Source: Marivivens donghaensis (GTDB lineage: Bacteria > Pseudomonadota > Alphaproteobacteria > Rhodobacterales > Rhodobacteraceae). Taken from it: 64,000 bases of DNA. Made by a program: the position numbers and the translations under genes. This document shows positions 44,605-52,167 of the stretch, piece by piece. Below the pieces are notes generated by a model. That model was not told where the DNA came from, ran no database searches, and saw nothing but the letters and a program-made list of their open reading frames with translations. Numbering within the stretch: position 1 is the first letter of the stretch; every line of letters starts with the position of its first letter. The stretch is from NCBI RefSeq assembly GCF_030410045.1, contig NZ_JAUFRA010000001.1, forward strand, positions 124,001 to 188,000, read 5' to 3'.

Positions 44605-44650
44605 TAAAAAATAGGCAGCCCCAACCCCGTGAGTGCACTGTCTGGGGCTG
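44605..44650 (-). terminator. Intrinsic terminator (second) downstream of the LacI-type gene
   Basis: CAGCCCCA (44616-44623) and TGGGGCTG (44643-44650) pair over 8 bp; on the minus strand a six-T run follows. It separates the LacI-type gene from the ATP-grasp operon. Confidence 0.7.
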
Positions 44651-44684
44651 AAAAAGAAATCAGCGCAAAAATTTTGCGCTGATT
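44651..44684 (-). terminator. Palindromic terminator directly after the LacI-type gene
   Basis: AATCAGCGCAAAA / TTTTGCGCTGATT is a 27-bp near-perfect palindrome at 44658-44684; on the minus strand TTTCTTTTT follows. It lies 20 bp after the stop of the regulator gene. Confidence 0.75.
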
Positions 44685-44703
44685 CTCTTTGCAATCGATC
44701 AAA

Positions 44704-45729
44704 TTACGAGCGGTTGAGCGTGTCGCCAGGCTGCAGCTTTGGCGTTAGCTCAACGACGAGCCCTTCGTCGGCGTCTGGGTTGGTCACGCGGTCGGCGAGG
44801 ATTTGCGCCGCACGGCGGCCAATCTCGCGGCGACAGGCGTCCATGGATGCCAATTTGCGCGGCAAACCATCCAACAGCTCAACGCCGTTAAAGCCAGCAA
44901 TGCCGATGCGACCCGGAATGTCATAGCCTTGCTCGATGAGGTAGAGCAGACCACCAGCACCGATCATGTCGTTAGAAAAATACATGAAGTCGAGGTCAGG
45001 GCTGCGCTTGAGCATCTTTTCAGTCAGTTCGCGCCCTTTAGCCAGCGCCGATCCGCCCGAATAGAACTCCTGATCCGAGATTTCTATCCCAGCCTTGGCG
45101 AGCGTCTGGGTAAAGCCTTCGAACCGCTTACGAGCTCGGTGGTCGAGCGGCATCTTCGTCCCGATAAAGCCGATCTTGCGATAGCCGTTCTGGAGGATCG
45201 ACTCCGCCATTTTCCGACCGGCGCGGCGATGGGAAATGCCGACGCAGGCATCAACAGGGTGGCCGTCGACATCCATGATCTCTACCACTGGGCAGCCAGC
45301 CTGACGGAGCATTGCGCGCGACGCATCAGAATGCTCAAGGCCTGCGATGATCACGCCCGATGGACGCCACGACAGCATCTCAAACAGGACCTTCTCTTCT
45401 TTTTCGGGAAGGTAGTCCGTCACGCCCACAACAGGTTGAAGGTCGGTGTCGGCCAAAATCTCTGAAACGCCAGACAGCACTTCGGGGAAAACCATGTTCC
45501 CAAGGCTGGGGATGATTACCGCCACTAGGTTCACACGTTGCGACGCCAGTGCGCCTGCGATTTTGTTCGGAACGTACCCGAGAGACTTTGCAGCATCCTG
45601 TACCCGTTTGCGGGTCGCATCGCTCACGTCCCCCTTATTGCGTAAAACGCGGCTGACGGTCATTTCGCTGACGCCAGATGCCTCGGACACGTCGCGAAGT
45701 GTAAGGGGGCGTTTGCTAGGAGCTTTCAC
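44704..45729 (-). CDS. LacI-family transcriptional regulator (GntR-like)
   Basis: 341 aa. N-terminal helix-turn-helix LTLRDVSEASGVSEMTVSRVLRN and hinge helix VPNKIAGALASQR (about residues 9-66), then a periplasmic-binding-protein-like effector domain. It resembles the gluconate regulators of the LacI family. No sugar-use genes lie beside it, so its target is probably outside the window. The gene ends with two tandem terminators, and its start is 111 bp from tRNA-Arg. Confidence 0.87.
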   Translation of the reverse strand: MKAPSKRPLTLRDVSEASGVSEMTVSRVLRNKGDVSDATRKRVQDAAKSLGYVPNKIAGALASQRVNLVAVIIPSLGNMVFPEVLSGVSEILADTDLQPVVGVTDYLPEKEEKVLFEMLSWRPSGVIIAGLEHSDASRAMLRQAGCPVVEIMDVDGHPVDACVGISHRRAGRKMAESILQNGYRKIGFIGTKMPLDHRARKRFEGFTQTLAKAGIEISDQEFYSGGSALAKGRELTEKMLKRSPDLDFMYFSNDMIGAGGLLYLIEQGYDIPGRIGIAGFNGVELLDGLPRKLASMDACRREIGRRAAQILADRVTNPDADEGLVVELTPKLQPGDTLNRS

Positions 45730-45840
45730 GGCATTCGTCCTGTAACAGATTTATTACTCTGCATTTATCCACACATTCATCGCTAGTCCAAGCCCGAACG
45801 ATTGACGCCCGAAACAAAGGGAGGCATTCAAGGCAGCGAT

Positions 45841-45917
45841 GGCCCCGTGGCTCAACTGGATAGAGCAGCCCCCTCCTAAGGGGCAGGTTACAGGTTCAAG
45901 TCCTGTCGGGGTCACCA
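45841..45917 (+). tRNA. tRNA-Arg (anticodon CCT), integration site of the island
   Basis: 77 nt. Acceptor GGCCCCG pairs with CGGGGTC, encoded CCA at 45915-45917. Anticodon arm GCCCC-CTCCTAA-GGGGC with anticodon CCT; T-arm CAGG-TTCAAGT-CCTG. The 3' 46 bases from the anticodon loop onward, plus one following base, recur at 58997-59043, so the tRNA gene hosts the attachment site and is kept intact on the integrase side. Confidence 0.96.
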
Positions 45918-45918
45918 A
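45872..45918 (+). repeat. attL: 47-bp direct repeat inside tRNA-Arg
   Basis: Identical over 47 bp to 58997-59043, covering CCTCCTAAGG through the tRNA 3' CCA and one extra A. The flanking bases differ on both sides (C/T before, T/A after). It is followed at once by the integrase gene, the usual arrangement for tRNA-integrated elements. Confidence 0.95.
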
Positions 45919-45949
45919 TTTTATCATTATATATCAATAATTTATGTCT

Positions 45950-46001
45950 TTTTGACTTTCTGTATTTTGACCCAAAGTAGTCAAAATAGCCATAGTCAAA
46001 A
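45950..46001. repeat. Four TTTTGAC heptamers phased at 15 bp, probable integrase/excisionase binding array
   Basis: TTTTGAC at 45950-45956 and 45965-45971, then its inverse GTCAAAA at 45980-45986 and 45995-46001. Starts are exactly 15 bp apart, and each spacer is 8 bp; two copies point each way. The array lies between attL and the integrase start. Arm-type sites of the integrase, or an operator for its promoter, are the likely roles. Confidence 0.7.
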
Positions 46002-46080
46002 CATATACAAAAATCAGTGTAAAATCGACCATCTTTTTGATATCATGTCACAAATTCAGTGTGTGATGTGAGGTGCAGAA

Positions 46081-47295
46081 ATGGCTATCGATCGGGACTA
46101 TGAGGACCTCAGGGGTGATGGTCGGATCGTCTTGTTTCTGCGGGAAGGCAAGAAGCCGAAGTATCACGTTCGACTCAAAGTCCCCAATGCTTCAGGCTAC
46201 AAGTTTGTTTCGACCAAGACTTCAGATCGGAATGAAGCCGTCAGATTGGCGATGAACTTCTACGATGAGCTGTATCACCACATCAAAGTCGGTGGCTCGA
46301 TCAAATCCAACACCTTCGCTGATGTGTTTAAGGAGTGGAAAAACTCTCGCCGCAACGCTTATCAGAAGGTTGAGACCAAGGATCGGTCTGTCGAGTATGT
46401 TGCGACTTATGCTCTCGATTACTTTGGCAAGATGAGAATCGATCAGCTCACAGCCAAGGATTTCCATGCCTATTGGGATTGGCGAAAGCTCAACTTCAAA
46501 CGCAAGAAGCCGACTGACGACACGTTGAACCGTGAGCGGAATGCGATCCAAAGCTTGATGAAGTTCGCTTTACAGAGAGGTCACGTCACCAAGCCTTTCA
46601 AGATCCCCAAGATTGAGACGAAAGGTATCAATCGACGTCCTACCTTTACCCTTGCCGAATGGAAGAAGATCACGATTGGAATGAGAGCCTGGGTCGAGGA
46701 AGGTCGTTCCAACGGTCATTGGCGAGAGCGGTTCGTCCTTCAGCAGTATGTGCTGCTCTTAAGTAACAGCGGCATCCGAATCGGTGAGATGAGGACTGTC
46801 ACTTGGGATGATGTCTCAACGATTGAGGTTGAGGCTGGGCGCCTCGTGATCATCAAGGTGAATGGCAAGACTGGCTTAAGAGAAGTTGTCTGCAATCCAG
46901 GATGTGAGGTCTTCCTCAGGCGTATGTATGACCTGCGCCGCTCTGATCTCGATGGCGGTGATCCACCCCTCAACGAGCCGGTATTCATCAATCACAACTC
47001 AGGAAAGCCGATTGGGTCGTTCAAGGTCGGGTTCAATTCGATGCTTAATTACTGCGAAGTGCCGATTACTAAAGACGGGATGAACAGGACGCCTTATTCC
47101 CTGCGCCACTTCTATGGGACGCAACGGCTTCGTGGAAACATCAATCCATATATCTTGGCAAAGAATATGGGCACGTCAGTCGAGATGATTGAAAAATTCT
47201 ACGGGCACATTTTGACGCCGGACATAGTGTCTTCAATCAAGAAAACCACCAATCAAAATACGACCACCAAAGCCAATAACAAATATCCCTTTTAG
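46081..47295 (+). CDS. int: Tyrosine-type integrase of the island
   Basis: 404 aa. N-terminal arm-type and SAM-like core-binding domains (about 1-180), catalytic domain after that. Active-site residues: R233 in SNSGIRIGEMR, K263 in VNGKTG, R342 and H343 in YSLRHFYG, and the nucleophile Y374 in EKFYGH. The position usually held by His/Trp before the Tyr is in KNMGTS. It lies 163 bp from attL and probably drives integration at tRNA-Arg. GTGAGGTGCAGA precedes ATG 46081. Confidence 0.93.
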   Translation: MAIDRDYEDLRGDGRIVLFLREGKKPKYHVRLKVPNASGYKFVSTKTSDRNEAVRLAMNFYDELYHHIKVGGSIKSNTFADVFKEWKNSRRNAYQKVETKDRSVEYVATYALDYFGKMRIDQLTAKDFHAYWDWRKLNFKRKKPTDDTLNRERNAIQSLMKFALQRGHVTKPFKIPKIETKGINRRPTFTLAEWKKITIGMRAWVEEGRSNGHWRERFVLQQYVLLLSNSGIRIGEMRTVTWDDVSTIEVEAGRLVIIKVNGKTGLREVVCNPGCEVFLRRMYDLRRSDLDGGDPPLNEPVFINHNSGKPIGSFKVGFNSMLNYCEVPITKDGMNRTPYSLRHFYGTQRLRGNINPYILAKNMGTSVEMIEKFYGHILTPDIVSSIKKTTNQNTTTKANNKYPF

Positions 47296-47307
47296 GCGAT
47301 TCAGTGT

Positions 47308-47433
47308 ATGACCTTTAATGCAAGTAAAGGTTTTACATGGCGATCTTATAGTCGAAACGACCATGAGGAAGCTTTAAGTGCTCTCTTCTTTGCGCCATAC
47401 GGCAACATGTATGAAGATTACCAAAAGCGATAG
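47308..47433 (+). CDS. Possible small protein (41 aa)
   Basis: ATG 47308 to TAG 47431-47433, 12 bp after the integrase stop, giving MTFNASKGFTWRSYSRNDHE and on to a terminal YQKR. It has no clear ribosome site and no recognised motif. It could be a remnant or a genuine small gene; only a conserved homologue would decide. Confidence 0.25.
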   Translation: MTFNASKGFTWRSYSRNDHEEALSALFFAPYGNMYEDYQKR

Positions 47434-47576
47434 GTGACTGAAAATCTTCAACCCTGTCGAGCACGCTCGGTCGCAAGTCGATCAGATCGAACGGTTCTAC
47501 GCACGGATCTTACGTCTCTTGAGGGTGTTGGCGAAGAACCTACAAACCTGTGTATTATAGAGGGAATTTATACACT

Positions 47577-48002
47577 ATGCATCTGCAAAGAGCTATTGAA
47601 ATTGCTGTCGAAGCCCATCGTGGAATGACTGATAAAGGGGGAAATCCCTATATCTTGCATCCATTGAGGGTAATGCTTTCTCTATGTAGTGAAGAAGAAA
47701 GGATTGTGGGCGTACTTCACGATGTAGTTGAAGATTGTGATGGCTGGAATATTGAAAGATTAAGAGCTGAGGGATTTTCAGAAAAAATTTTGAAAGCCCT
47801 GCAATCTGTAACAAAATCAGATGAAGATCAAAATTACGAAGACTTTATAGAACGTGCCGCTCAAAATCAGTTAGGGAGACAAGTTAAGATAGCAGATATT
47901 CTGGATAATCTTGATGTGACGAGGATAAAAAATATCACGATGGAGGATGTCAAAAGATTGAACAAATATAAAGACGCTTTGTCCATGCTTAGAAAATATT
48001 AA
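47577..48002 (+). CDS. SpoT/Mesh1-like HD-domain hydrolase, single domain
   Basis: 141 aa from ATG 47577, with AGAGGGA 11 bp upstream; the GTG 27 bp earlier is less likely. HD-fold hydrolase resembling the (p)ppGpp hydrolase domain: GGNPYILHPLRVML (His 28), VLHDVVED (H48, D49, D53), a late IADILDNLD. No synthetase or regulatory domain follows, so it is of the small alarmone hydrolase/Mesh1 type. Encoded on a mobile island, it could remove an alarmone or another nucleotide during phage infection, or be an antitoxin for a synthetase; both are inferences. Confidence 0.78.
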   Translation: MHLQRAIEIAVEAHRGMTDKGGNPYILHPLRVMLSLCSEEERIVGVLHDVVEDCDGWNIERLRAEGFSEKILKALQSVTKSDEDQNYEDFIERAAQNQLGRQVKIADILDNLDVTRIKNITMEDVKRLNKYKDALSMLRKY

Positions 48003-48024
48003 GAACTATGGGCGATATCGAAAA

Positions 48025-48348
48025 ATGTTAAAGCAAGAAGAAGCCTTTGAAGTCTTTTCTAATTCTTGGGAAATTGACGGAAGCGTTCACACGAGATCTG
48101 TCAGAATTTACTACACGAAGGAATGGGATATTCAAATCGAGGAATATTTAACTGGTGATAATCTTGAACAAATTTACGGTGATTGGGATCATGAAGAATT
48201 TGTTATAATTAAAAGAATTGATGCGCCTATGCTGATGATTTTACTTTTTAAACACGCATTCAATCAAAGTGAGCCCTTAAGTTTGTCAAGCTTGAAAGTG
48301 TTGTTCCGAGAAAATGGATTGAATTTTGATAATCAAATGTGGAGCTAA
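48025..48348 (+). CDS. Hypothetical protein (107 aa) of the island
   Basis: Starts 22 bp after the HD hydrolase and probably shares its transcript. Acidic, soluble, with an N-terminal beta-rich half (IDGSVHTRSVRIYYTKEWDIQIEEYLTG) and a C-terminal helix. Not recognised. It may be a partner of the hydrolase, given the spacing. Confidence 0.5.
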   Translation: MLKQEEAFEVFSNSWEIDGSVHTRSVRIYYTKEWDIQIEEYLTGDNLEQIYGDWDHEEFVIIKRIDAPMLMILLFKHAFNQSEPLSLSSLKVLFRENGLNFDNQMWS

Positions 48349-48551
48349 AATTCATTTATTCGGTTTTTATAAAAAAATTTAAATATGCGATCATGGCTCC
48401 GCCGAAAAAATGGCGAATGGTTTACAAAGATTTGGTGATCAATTTATAATCACAACGTCATTTGTATATTTGACTCATTTCGGACCCGAAATGGATTGAG
48501 CTAAGTGTAAAACTTTTGTTTACAGGTGCTTAGCCTATGATATCTTATTTT

Positions 48552-48568
48552 TGAGGTCATTTACCTCA
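48552..48568. repeat. Perfect hairpin TGAGGT-CATTT-ACCTCA
   Basis: Six pairs with a 5-base loop, 30 bp before the start of the next gene. It could be an operator for that gene or a weak terminator of the HD hydrolase operon; the sequence alone does not decide. Confidence 0.4.
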
Positions 48569-48597
48569 GATATTTATTAATAAAAATGGAGAATAAA

Positions 48598-49014
48598 ATG
48601 AAAGTCGATATAAACGGAAAGATAAAGGATTGCCTATCAACTCTAGATAAGGAATTTGGCGTCAATATCAATTGTACATACAAAAGGGAAAAAAATAAAA
48701 GAGTGACCTATGGTACGCTTGAAACTATGTTAAAAGTGGAAAAAATAGAAGAAATATGCGAAAGGTTTTCGGGGATGCAAGTATTTCCAACTTGCCTTCC
48801 CTATAATATTCATGAAATTATACTAACCTGTCCTGAGGGTGATATTATTCAGCGATTACAGTTTTTCCCTGAACCAAACGAGGAGAGGATCAAGTTTTCA
48901 GGATACAAAGGCGAATGCGAACTTATAATTGCTATCCTTCAAGATCAAGTTGCCCCAGATATTTGCAGCACCCAAGAAGCACTTTATTATGATCTTCTTT
49001 GTGAAAATATATAA
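48598..49014 (+). CDS. Hypothetical protein (138 aa) of the island
   Basis: ATG 48598 is preferred over ATG 48586 because GGAG lies 6 bp before it (48588-48591). The protein is lysine-rich at the start and acidic at the end, with cysteines spread along it (CLSTLDKEFGVNINCTY, ICERFSG, PTCLPYN), none forming a clear metal motif. Not recognised. Its gene is strongly AT-rich, unlike the host genes. It stands alone before the structured RNA. Confidence 0.5.
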   Translation: MKVDINGKIKDCLSTLDKEFGVNINCTYKREKNKRVTYGTLETMLKVEKIEEICERFSGMQVFPTCLPYNIHEIILTCPEGDIIQRLQFFPEPNEERIKFSGYKGECELIIAILQDQVAPDICSTQEALYYDLLCENI

Positions 49015-49084
49015 AATATCTTCACCCGTATAGATTATCTCATATAAATAAACATGTCCAACCGGACAATAACATATTGGATGT

Positions 49085-49452
49085 CAAACCTCGTGGGGAA
49101 ACCCTGATGAGTAACGGCGGTACTTGATTGGAACGTCGGTGCAGATTGAGTTAGGACCCGCCAAGATTTATCTTGGTTTCAAGGCAGCAAAGGCGAATGG
49201 GCTGAATAAAAATTATCGTCACGATGAAGGCTCTGCCACACTGCAACCTTCGATGACCGATCAAAGTCGTTCCGTTGGCTGATCGGTTATGCCGCTGGTT
49301 TGAAGCGGAGCATAAAAGGAGACCGGCTAACCGCCCTTACCCATAGCATGATGGGTTGCTCTAACGGAATGTGGACAGAGGCGAAGACACAAGCCCTTGG
49401 ACATACCTCACCTCTCGGAAGGTGAAGTGTGTTCAAAACAAATCCACAATAA
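49085..49452 (+). ncRNA. Structured RNA candidate, about 370 nt, possibly HEARO/omegaRNA-like
   Basis: A 549-bp gene-free stretch holding a run of complementary segments. Examples: GGG-GAAA-CCC (49095-49104, GNRA loop); GGCGG 49116-49120 with CCGCC 49158-49162; CCAAGAT 49161-49167 with ATCTTGG 49170-49176; ACCGATCA 49256-49263 with TGATCGGT 49280-49287; CGGTTA 49284-49289 with TAACCG 49328-49333, enclosing an ATGCCGCT/AGCGGAGCAT hairpin; TCACCT 49408-49413 with AGGTGA 49420-49425; TGTGGA 49370-49375 with TCCACA 49443-49448. It is markedly more GC-rich than the flanks. The GAGTAACGGCGG and GGAGACCGGCTAACCGCC segments recall HEARO/IscB guide RNAs, but this is from memory. No IscB gene is present. 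Confidence 0.6.
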
Positions 49453-49476
49453 TAAATTAAAATAAAATATCTAAAG

Positions 49477-49511
49477 TCAATGACCCGAAGGGTCATTGAT
49501 CCCGAAGGGAT
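49477..49511 (+). terminator. Two tandem hairpins sharing a CCCGAAGGG core
   Basis: TCAATGACCC-GAA-GGGTCATTGA (49477-49499, 10 bp) followed by ATCCC-GAA-GGGAT (49499-49511). The two CCCGAAGGG cores start 17 bp apart (49484 and 49501). They lie between the structured RNA and the next gene, and look like a processed 3' end, terminator or duplicated operator. No T-run follows. Confidence 0.45.
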
Positions 49512-49563
49512 AGATTAAAGAAAACATAAATATTTACATGATTTATTAATCAAGGAGATCAAT

Positions 49564-49767
49564 ATGAAACAAGAAATATTTCTTATGAACTTTAGGATCC
49601 CATCAGGGCTCAAGATGCAATTTGAAGAAACTTGTTATCAGCTTAGGACCAATATGACGGCTGAAATGAATAGGATGATACGAGACTTCGTTAAGAACTC
49701 ACGAGAAGACCTATATGAGCCGGTAAACTGGTTTTATAGTGCAAAGGATTTTTATGATGATGAATGA
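49564..49767 (+). CDS. Ribbon-helix-helix (Arc-like) DNA-binding protein
   Basis: 67 aa. Short beta strand IFLMNFRIPSGLKMQFEETCYQLRTNMTAEMNRMIRDFV matches the Arc/MetJ ribbon-helix-helix pattern: strand, helix, turn, helix. Likely a repressor. AAGGAGA precedes ATG 49564. Its end overlaps the next gene, which overlaps the third: one tightly coupled set of three small genes. Confidence 0.72.
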   Translation: MKQEIFLMNFRIPSGLKMQFEETCYQLRTNMTAEMNRMIRDFVKNSREDLYEPVNWFYSAKDFYDDE

Positions 49768-49945
49768 TCAAGCCACCATCAAGACCAAACATGAGCTCAT
49801 TAGAAGCCTTTACAAACAACGAGTAACCCAGATCGAAGTTATTGAGCCTTATGACCAATCAAGGGCTGACGATGTTACAAAGATGGCGAAGGCTATGTCT
49901 TATCGATCAGGTCGGGTGACAGTAATCCTGTTGAGGACGACATGA
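49757..49945 (+). CDS. Small phage-type hypothetical protein (about 62 aa)
   Basis: Three consecutive ATGs (49754, 49757, 49760) compete; AAAGGA at 49743-49748 favours 49757. The ORF overlaps the end of the ribbon-helix-helix gene and shares an ATGA stop/start with the next gene. Segments KHELIRSLYKQRVTQIEVIEPYDQ resemble short unnamed proteins of T4-like marine phages. Not a recognised family. Confidence 0.45.
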   Translation: MMNDQATIKTKHELIRSLYKQRVTQIEVIEPYDQSRADDVTKMAKAMSYRSGRVTVILLRTT

Positions 49946-50241
49946 AGGGCTTCAAGGCATTTCTTGCAGAGCAACAGGCTCTGGAAGAAGGAGTCGTCAA
50001 GAAGGGGGCTGTTGCGGCTTATGCCTTGCAAGGTAGGAACCATGGCAACAATGCTGTTCGATCTTATAATAAAGCCAAGCAAACCTTGAGGACTGCCACC
50101 AATGCAAAGAGCTCCGACGCCAAGGTCGATGCTCTTACTCGGGCGTTTATTGATCTGCTTGACGGTTTAGTTTCCCAAAGGTATCAGGTCGGCTCTGTTT
50201 CAGCACAAATTACTACAGCTATTGCTTTATCGAAGAATTAG
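49942..50241 (+). CDS. Small phage-type hypothetical protein (99 aa)
   Basis: Coupled to the previous gene by an ATGA overlap at 49942-49945. Begins MKGFKAFLAEQQALEEG, a start style common in unnamed proteins of T4-like marine phages; the middle is basic and rich in Ala, Asn and Lys, suggesting nucleic-acid contact. Function unknown. It converges with the HEPN-like gene, overlapping its end by 23 bp. Confidence 0.5.
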   Translation: MKGFKAFLAEQQALEEGVVKKGAVAAYALQGRNHGNNAVRSYNKAKQTLRTATNAKSSDAKVDALTRAFIDLLDGLVSQRYQVGSVSAQITTAIALSKN

Positions 50242-50776
50242 TCTTGATATGTAATTCTCTTAATACTTTTGTCGTAAGATTTGTTGTTATGCGTGCCAGT
50301 TCTGCTCCAGTGATGGCGGTATTCTTTAGATGCTCTAATCTGTGATCCAGATCTTCGTTTAGGTTTTTACGTGTGATTGTCACAAAACCATGGGCTGCAA
50401 TGTTTCTCTCAGGTACCCATTCATTCAATTTTTTTCTGAGGCTTTTGAATTCGTCACCTAGATCAATACTTCTGCTTTTCATTTCAACTTGTAAAAGTTC
50501 AAGCGCAAGTCCGATACTAGTATGCACGTAATGCTCGGGTTCTTCCCTTCGTAGAAACTGAACCAACGCCTGAATACGATCTGTTATTAGACTATCAGCA
50601 ATGGCGATGACTTCAAAAAAGCTCTCACTTTTAATACCATCTTCAATTCGATCAAATGCCACCTTGTAAAGTTTGAAACGTAATGAATTTTGCGGACTTC
50701 CTGCCTCACCTCGTGCACGGACTTTCGGGCTTTCTATGCCTTTAAGAAGGTCTTGGTATTTATCTTTGTCAGTCAT
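50219..50776 (-). CDS. HEPN-like protein with RX4H motif
   Basis: 185 aa, all helical by composition. The segment WVPERNIAAHGFVTI gives R124-N-I-A-A-H129, the RX4-6H pattern of HEPN ribonucleases, preceded by a long helix (ESFFEVIAIADSLITDRIQALVQFL) as in that fold. HEPN proteins are frequent effectors in toxin-antitoxin and anti-phage systems, where they cut RNA. It is the third gene of a minus-strand operon after two glycosyltransferase-like genes, 33 bp from the second. Whether it is a nuclease or an inactive scaffold cannot be judged from sequence alone. Confidence 0.6.
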   Translation of the reverse strand: MTDKDKYQDLLKGIESPKVRARGEAGSPQNSLRFKLYKVAFDRIEDGIKSESFFEVIAIADSLITDRIQALVQFLRREEPEHYVHTSIGLALELLQVEMKSRSIDLGDEFKSLRKKLNEWVPERNIAAHGFVTITRKNLNEDLDHRLEHLKNTAITGAELARITTNLTTKVLRELHIKTNSSIKQ

Positions 50777-50809
50777 TTTTTCTTATCCCATTTCTGATCC
50801 GAAATATCC

Positions 50810-52165
50810 TCACTTGATTTTCTCTCGGCGCATTTTGAACTGATCGGTTTCATATTTATTTTTTGATGCGTTATAGTCTTTTACGTATATTGGTGTGTTA
50901 TCTCGGAAAGGTCGGTAGTCTACTTCATGATGCCACCGCCCATATTTCCAGACGGTTCTTGCTACATCAGGATGAGCCATCTCAAGCATCTTGGACTTAT
51001 TGTAAGTCCCCTCTGAAGAATAGAACTCTGCTGTGTTACCACCACCTAGCTTCTGGGTAGGCGATTTTCCTTGAAGCAGATTGTAAAATTGCATTGTGCA
51101 GTAACCATCCTTCAGAACATCCAAACTTAAAATGGTGTCTTCGTTATAACGTCCTCTCCATCGATGCGGGCAGGAATTCTCAATTAGTAAAGACGAATAA
51201 ATCCGGGTGTTGAGGATGAATGGTGGAAACGCTCCCTTTTCAGGTGCGAAAAAGTCGTACACCAGTCCAGAGATAGGAACGTTTTCAAAGCGATCAACAA
51301 ACTCTTCAATAACTCGGAACATCCCTCCATCAGCGATAGGTAGCCGACGATGTCGGTGCAGTCGACTAAACTCAACTATATTGTCGTCGAATACCCAATG
51401 CCTTTTGAAGCCATGTTCTACAGAATGATCCCAGCACCAGTTTCTTGCTCGACCTGGACCATCACCATGGTTAGAAAATGGTAGAACAAGGATTTTCTTT
51501 TCGTCTATGACACAAGCATACTCATCATAATCCTGTGGTTCGATAGCGATGAAGTATGGGATACTGGTTCTCTCAAAAAAACGAGCAGTAAGGCGACTGT
51601 CACCTCGACCCTTTGAAATGATATACATTGGATACTTTGGGTTCTTGTTGCCCCATTCTGAAACCCAGTGGTATTTGTAAACCTTTGGCTTTGTCGGCGG
51701 ATAGGTCATAAATGCCTGACCGACACTCAATCTTTGCTTAACCCGTCGACAAAATTCTAGGAAGTCATGTTCGGTGTTAAATGTGACTTTGAAAGATATG
51801 TAATGGATCCAACCATCTTGCATAAACTCAAGTGTGTTGGTCCAGAGCTTTGATTCGATACGATTCTTATGAGTTGCTCGCTTTTTAAAGGGATCAGACC
51901 GTCTCTCTGTGTAAATCCCTGACCTTGAGGTGTTTGGTGTTGCAACAAAGGTGAATGCTCTGACATCACTGCACAGGTCCATCCCAATTGCCTCAGCAAA
52001 CTTCTCAGTGCCGCCAAGGGTCCAAGTGTTGACCTTCATGGTGAAAGGGTAGTCGGGAAGCTTTGTGCTTGGCTTATCGGGTTTTGAGCCATCTACCGTT
52101 GATGGCATTAGTCCAGCCAAAGATTGGTAGGTATGAGACTCCTGAACTTCTGGCTTCTTAACCAT
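50810..52165 (-). CDS. TET-associated glycosyltransferase (TAGT)-like protein
   Basis: 451 aa. N-terminal 170 residues form an unnamed domain (DFLEFCRRVKQRLSVGQAF) often joined to the next one. The TAGT domain starts at about 176: YPMYIISKGRGDSRLTARFFERTSIPYFIAIEPQDYDEYACVID, then ILVLPFSNHGDGPGRARNW and HWVFDDN, the DxD-like metal site. In phages this family is predicted to glycosylate oxidised 5-methylpyrimidines made by TET/JBP enzymes. No TET gene is in the window, so the acceptor is unknown. It starts 2 bp after the preceding GT gene. Confidence 0.75.
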   Translation of the reverse strand: MVKKPEVQESHTYQSLAGLMPSTVDGSKPDKPSTKLPDYPFTMKVNTWTLGGTEKFAEAIGMDLCSDVRAFTFVATPNTSRSGIYTERRSDPFKKRATHKNRIESKLWTNTLEFMQDGWIHYISFKVTFNTEHDFLEFCRRVKQRLSVGQAFMTYPPTKPKVYKYHWVSEWGNKNPKYPMYIISKGRGDSRLTARFFERTSIPYFIAIEPQDYDEYACVIDEKKILVLPFSNHGDGPGRARNWCWDHSVEHGFKRHWVFDDNIVEFSRLHRHRRLPIADGGMFRVIEEFVDRFENVPISGLVYDFFAPEKGAFPPFILNTRIYSSLLIENSCPHRWRGRYNEDTILSLDVLKDGYCTMQFYNLLQGKSPTQKLGGGNTAEFYSSEGTYNKSKMLEMAHPDVARTVWKYGRWHHEVDYRPFRDNTPIYVKDYNASKNKYETDQFKMRREKIK

Positions 52166-52167
52166 AG

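Noticed and set aside
47434..47628. 64-codon frame before the HD hydrolase
   Set aside because: It overlaps the hydrolase start, lacks a ribosome site and has no recognisable features; the hydrolase has a ribosome site and clear motifs.
49287..49496. 69-codon minus-strand frame within the structured RNA
   Set aside because: It runs across the RNA hairpins and the CCCGAAGGG repeats, and has no ribosome site or family match.
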